From an uncultured Gemmatimonadota bacterium (GTDB taxonomy: Bacteria > Gemmatimonadota > Gemmatimonadetes > Gemmatimonadales > Gemmatimonadaceae), in NCBI GenBank assembly GCA_946479995.1, contig CAMLIU010000097.1, forward strand, positions 1 to 6,444: a DNA stretch of 6,444 bases, given 5' to 3'. The position numbers and the translations under genes are program-made. A model generated the notes under the pieces. It saw only the letters and a program-made list of their open reading frames with translations, searched no databases and was not told the origin of the DNA. Of this stretch, positions 5,147 to 6,444 are shown in pieces; the first letter of the stretch is position 1; each line of letters begins with the position of its first letter.

Positions 5147-6444
5147 GGACGCGACGGAATCCCGAACGGGTTCGCGTTTGGCGTCACCGAGCTGCTGTCG
5201 TGCGCGGGAGCCGTTCCCGGCCGCACGGGCTGGCCGGAGTCGCGCCTGGCCCGCGCGCTGTCGCGCGACGGGATGCGGAACACGTCGCGCGGCGGCGGAC
5301 GCGAGGGATCACGCGGCGCCGCGCTCGTGTCACGCGTGGGCCGCGCAGGAAGCACTCGCGCGCGCGGCGACATCGTGTCGGCCGGCGTGGAGAGGCGGGG
5401 GATCGGCGCCGGAGAGGTACCGGGCTGCGGTCTCGCTCCGGACGGCGGCGTGCCGTACGACGGCGTCGGATATGGCGTGGGATAGGTGGACGACGGATAC
5501 GGCTGGCCGGTGAGGCTGTCGTAGCCCGTGCCGGGGAGGCCGTACCCCGGCATGCACTGCTGCACCGGATCGGTGCCGATGATGAAGTACTCCGTCACGG
5601 AGCCCGAACATCCGGGACCGGCGAGCAGCCCCGTGGCGGGGTCGATCTCGCGCACCACGATGCCCTCCGGGCGGGGCCAATCGGGGGGCGCCGGCTTCCG
5701 GCGATAGACCTCATTCATGAACGCCGTCCATGCCGGCGCGGCGATGTGGCCGCCCTGCGCGTTGCCCTTGATGGTCTGCGGCTTGTCGAAGCCCACCCAG
5801 AGGCCGGCGACGAGGTCCGAGGTGTAGCCGATGAACCAGGCGTCGGTGCCGTCGTTGGTCGTGCCGGTCTTGCCGCCCGCGGGCAGGTGGAACTGCGAGC
5901 CGACGGAGCCCGCCGCGGTGCCGCGCTGGATGACGTCCTTCATCATGCTGACCATGAGCCACGCCTCCTCCGGCGACAGCACGGGAGCACGCACCGGAGT
6001 GGGCTCCCAGAGCACGTCGCCCCGCGAGTTCTCGACGCGCACGATGCCGGTGGCCGTGGCACGGGTACCGAGGGTGGCGAAGGCCGAGTAGGCGGCGATC
6101 ATCTCGACGGGATAGACGTCCGCGGCACCGATGGCGATGGAGGGATACGGCGGGATCGGCGTCGTGATGCCGAACTTCCGCGCCATGTCGATGATGCTCT
6201 GCGGGCCCAGCTCGAGGCCGAGCTTGATGGCGACGATGTTGCGCGACTGGTAGAGGCCGCGGCGCATCGGCATCGGACCCTCGAAGGTGCCTTCGTAGTT
6301 CTGCGGAGTCCACACGCCGCCGCCCGACTGCGGGATGGAAATCGGCGAGTCGTCCACGATATAGGAAGGCGGCCGGCCGTTCTGGATGGCGTCGGCGTAG
6401 ACGATGGGCTTGAAGGTGGAGCCGGGCTGTCGCAGCGCCTGGGT
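5143..6444 (-). CDS. Class A penicillin-binding protein, PBP1A type, C-terminal half (5'-partial)
   Basis: The last 433 residues of a bifunctional peptidoglycan synthase are visible, and the frame stays open to the right edge. The transmembrane anchor, glycosyltransferase (GT51) domain and start of the transpeptidase domain lie outside. The transpeptidase motifs are intact: STFK with the acylated Ser (bases 6420-6409), SRN (6246-6238) and KTGT (5871-5860), spaced 58 and 125 residues apart as in other class A enzymes. QPGSTFKP, GGKTGTTND, DAWFIGYT and LVAGLWVGFD are strong family signatures. After the catalytic domain comes IDPATGLLAGPGC...TEYFIIGTDPVQQC, with the Cys pair often seen in PBP1A. 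The protein then runs into a 134-residue tail (5146-5547) rich in Pro, Ser, Thr and Arg, with YPTPYPTP and repeated RD dipeptides; this should be a flexible periplasmic extension. The stop overlaps the PHP gene start by four bases. It cross-links peptidoglycan in the periplasm. An mrcA-like (ponA) name is plausible but paralogues cannot be told apart here. Confidence 0.95.
   Translation of the reverse strand, partial: TQALRQPGSTFKPIVYADAIQNGRPPSYIVDDSPISIPQSGGGVWTPQNYEGTFEGPMPMRRGLYQSRNIVAIKLGLELGPQSIIDMARKFGITTPIPPYPSIAIGAADVYPVEMIAAYSAFATLGTRATATGIVRVENSRGDVLWEPTPVRAPVLSPEEAWLMVSMMKDVIQRGTAAGSVGSQFHLPAGGKTGTTNDGTDAWFIGYTSDLVAGLWVGFDKPQTIKGNAQGGHIAAPAWTAFMNEVYRRKPAPPDWPRPEGIVVREIDPATGLLAGPGCSGSVTEYFIIGTDPVQQCMPGYGLPGTGYDSLTGQPYPSSTYPTPYPTPSYGTPPSGARPQPGTSPAPIPRLSTPADTMSPRARVLPARPTRDTSAAPRDPSRPPPRDVFRIPSRDSARARRDSGQPVRPGTAPAHDSSSVTPNANPFGIPSRP

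Overview
The window is a very GC-rich stretch of bacterial chromosome that is almost entirely coding. It holds five genes, two of them cut by the window edges. The genes point to a diderm bacterium with an outer membrane: a secreted Omp85-like beta-barrel ending in Phe, two signal peptides with A-x-A or S-x-A type cleavage followed by Gln, a class A penicillin-binding protein and a sigma-54 activator. The codon use and the '...SA/Q' and '...AAA/QQ' signal peptide ends would suit Gemmatimonadota or a similar high-GC phylum, but that placement is an inference.

Left half, plus strand (1-3548). A tightly packed run begins inside an NtrC/NtrX-type response regulator that is missing most of its receiver domain. 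Its stop overlaps the start of a 577-residue exported protein made of an N-terminal bactofilin-like beta-solenoid and a C-terminal Omp85/surface-antigen-like barrel. Three bases after that stop comes a 211-residue exported protein that looks like DUF4390. The spacing (overlap, then 3 bp) implies one transcript and translational coupling. A reasonable reading is a signalling operon that acts on the cell envelope, with the partner histidine kinase probably just upstream, outside the window.

Centre (3549-3643). The gap between two convergent genes is filled by an unusual structured repeat: a 16-bp tandem repeat on the left is mirrored by its complement with the same period on the right, so the whole can fold as a three-tier hairpin.

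Right half, minus strand (3644-6444). Reading leftward from the right edge: the C-terminal transpeptidase half of a PBP1A-type class A penicillin-binding protein with a long Pro/Ser/Arg-rich tail, then a PHP-family metal-dependent phosphoesterase starting in a 4-bp overlap with the PBP stop, a 99-bp gap, and a stand-alone HNH endonuclease with a strong ribosome binding site. The PBP and PHP genes appear co-transcribed; the HNH gene may have its own weak promoter.

No rRNA, tRNA, CRISPR array, transposase or attachment site was seen. No non-coding stretch exceeds 300 bases. The most interesting items are the regulator/solenoid-barrel/DUF4390 operon and the three-tier intergenic hairpin; neither is proven to be a new system.
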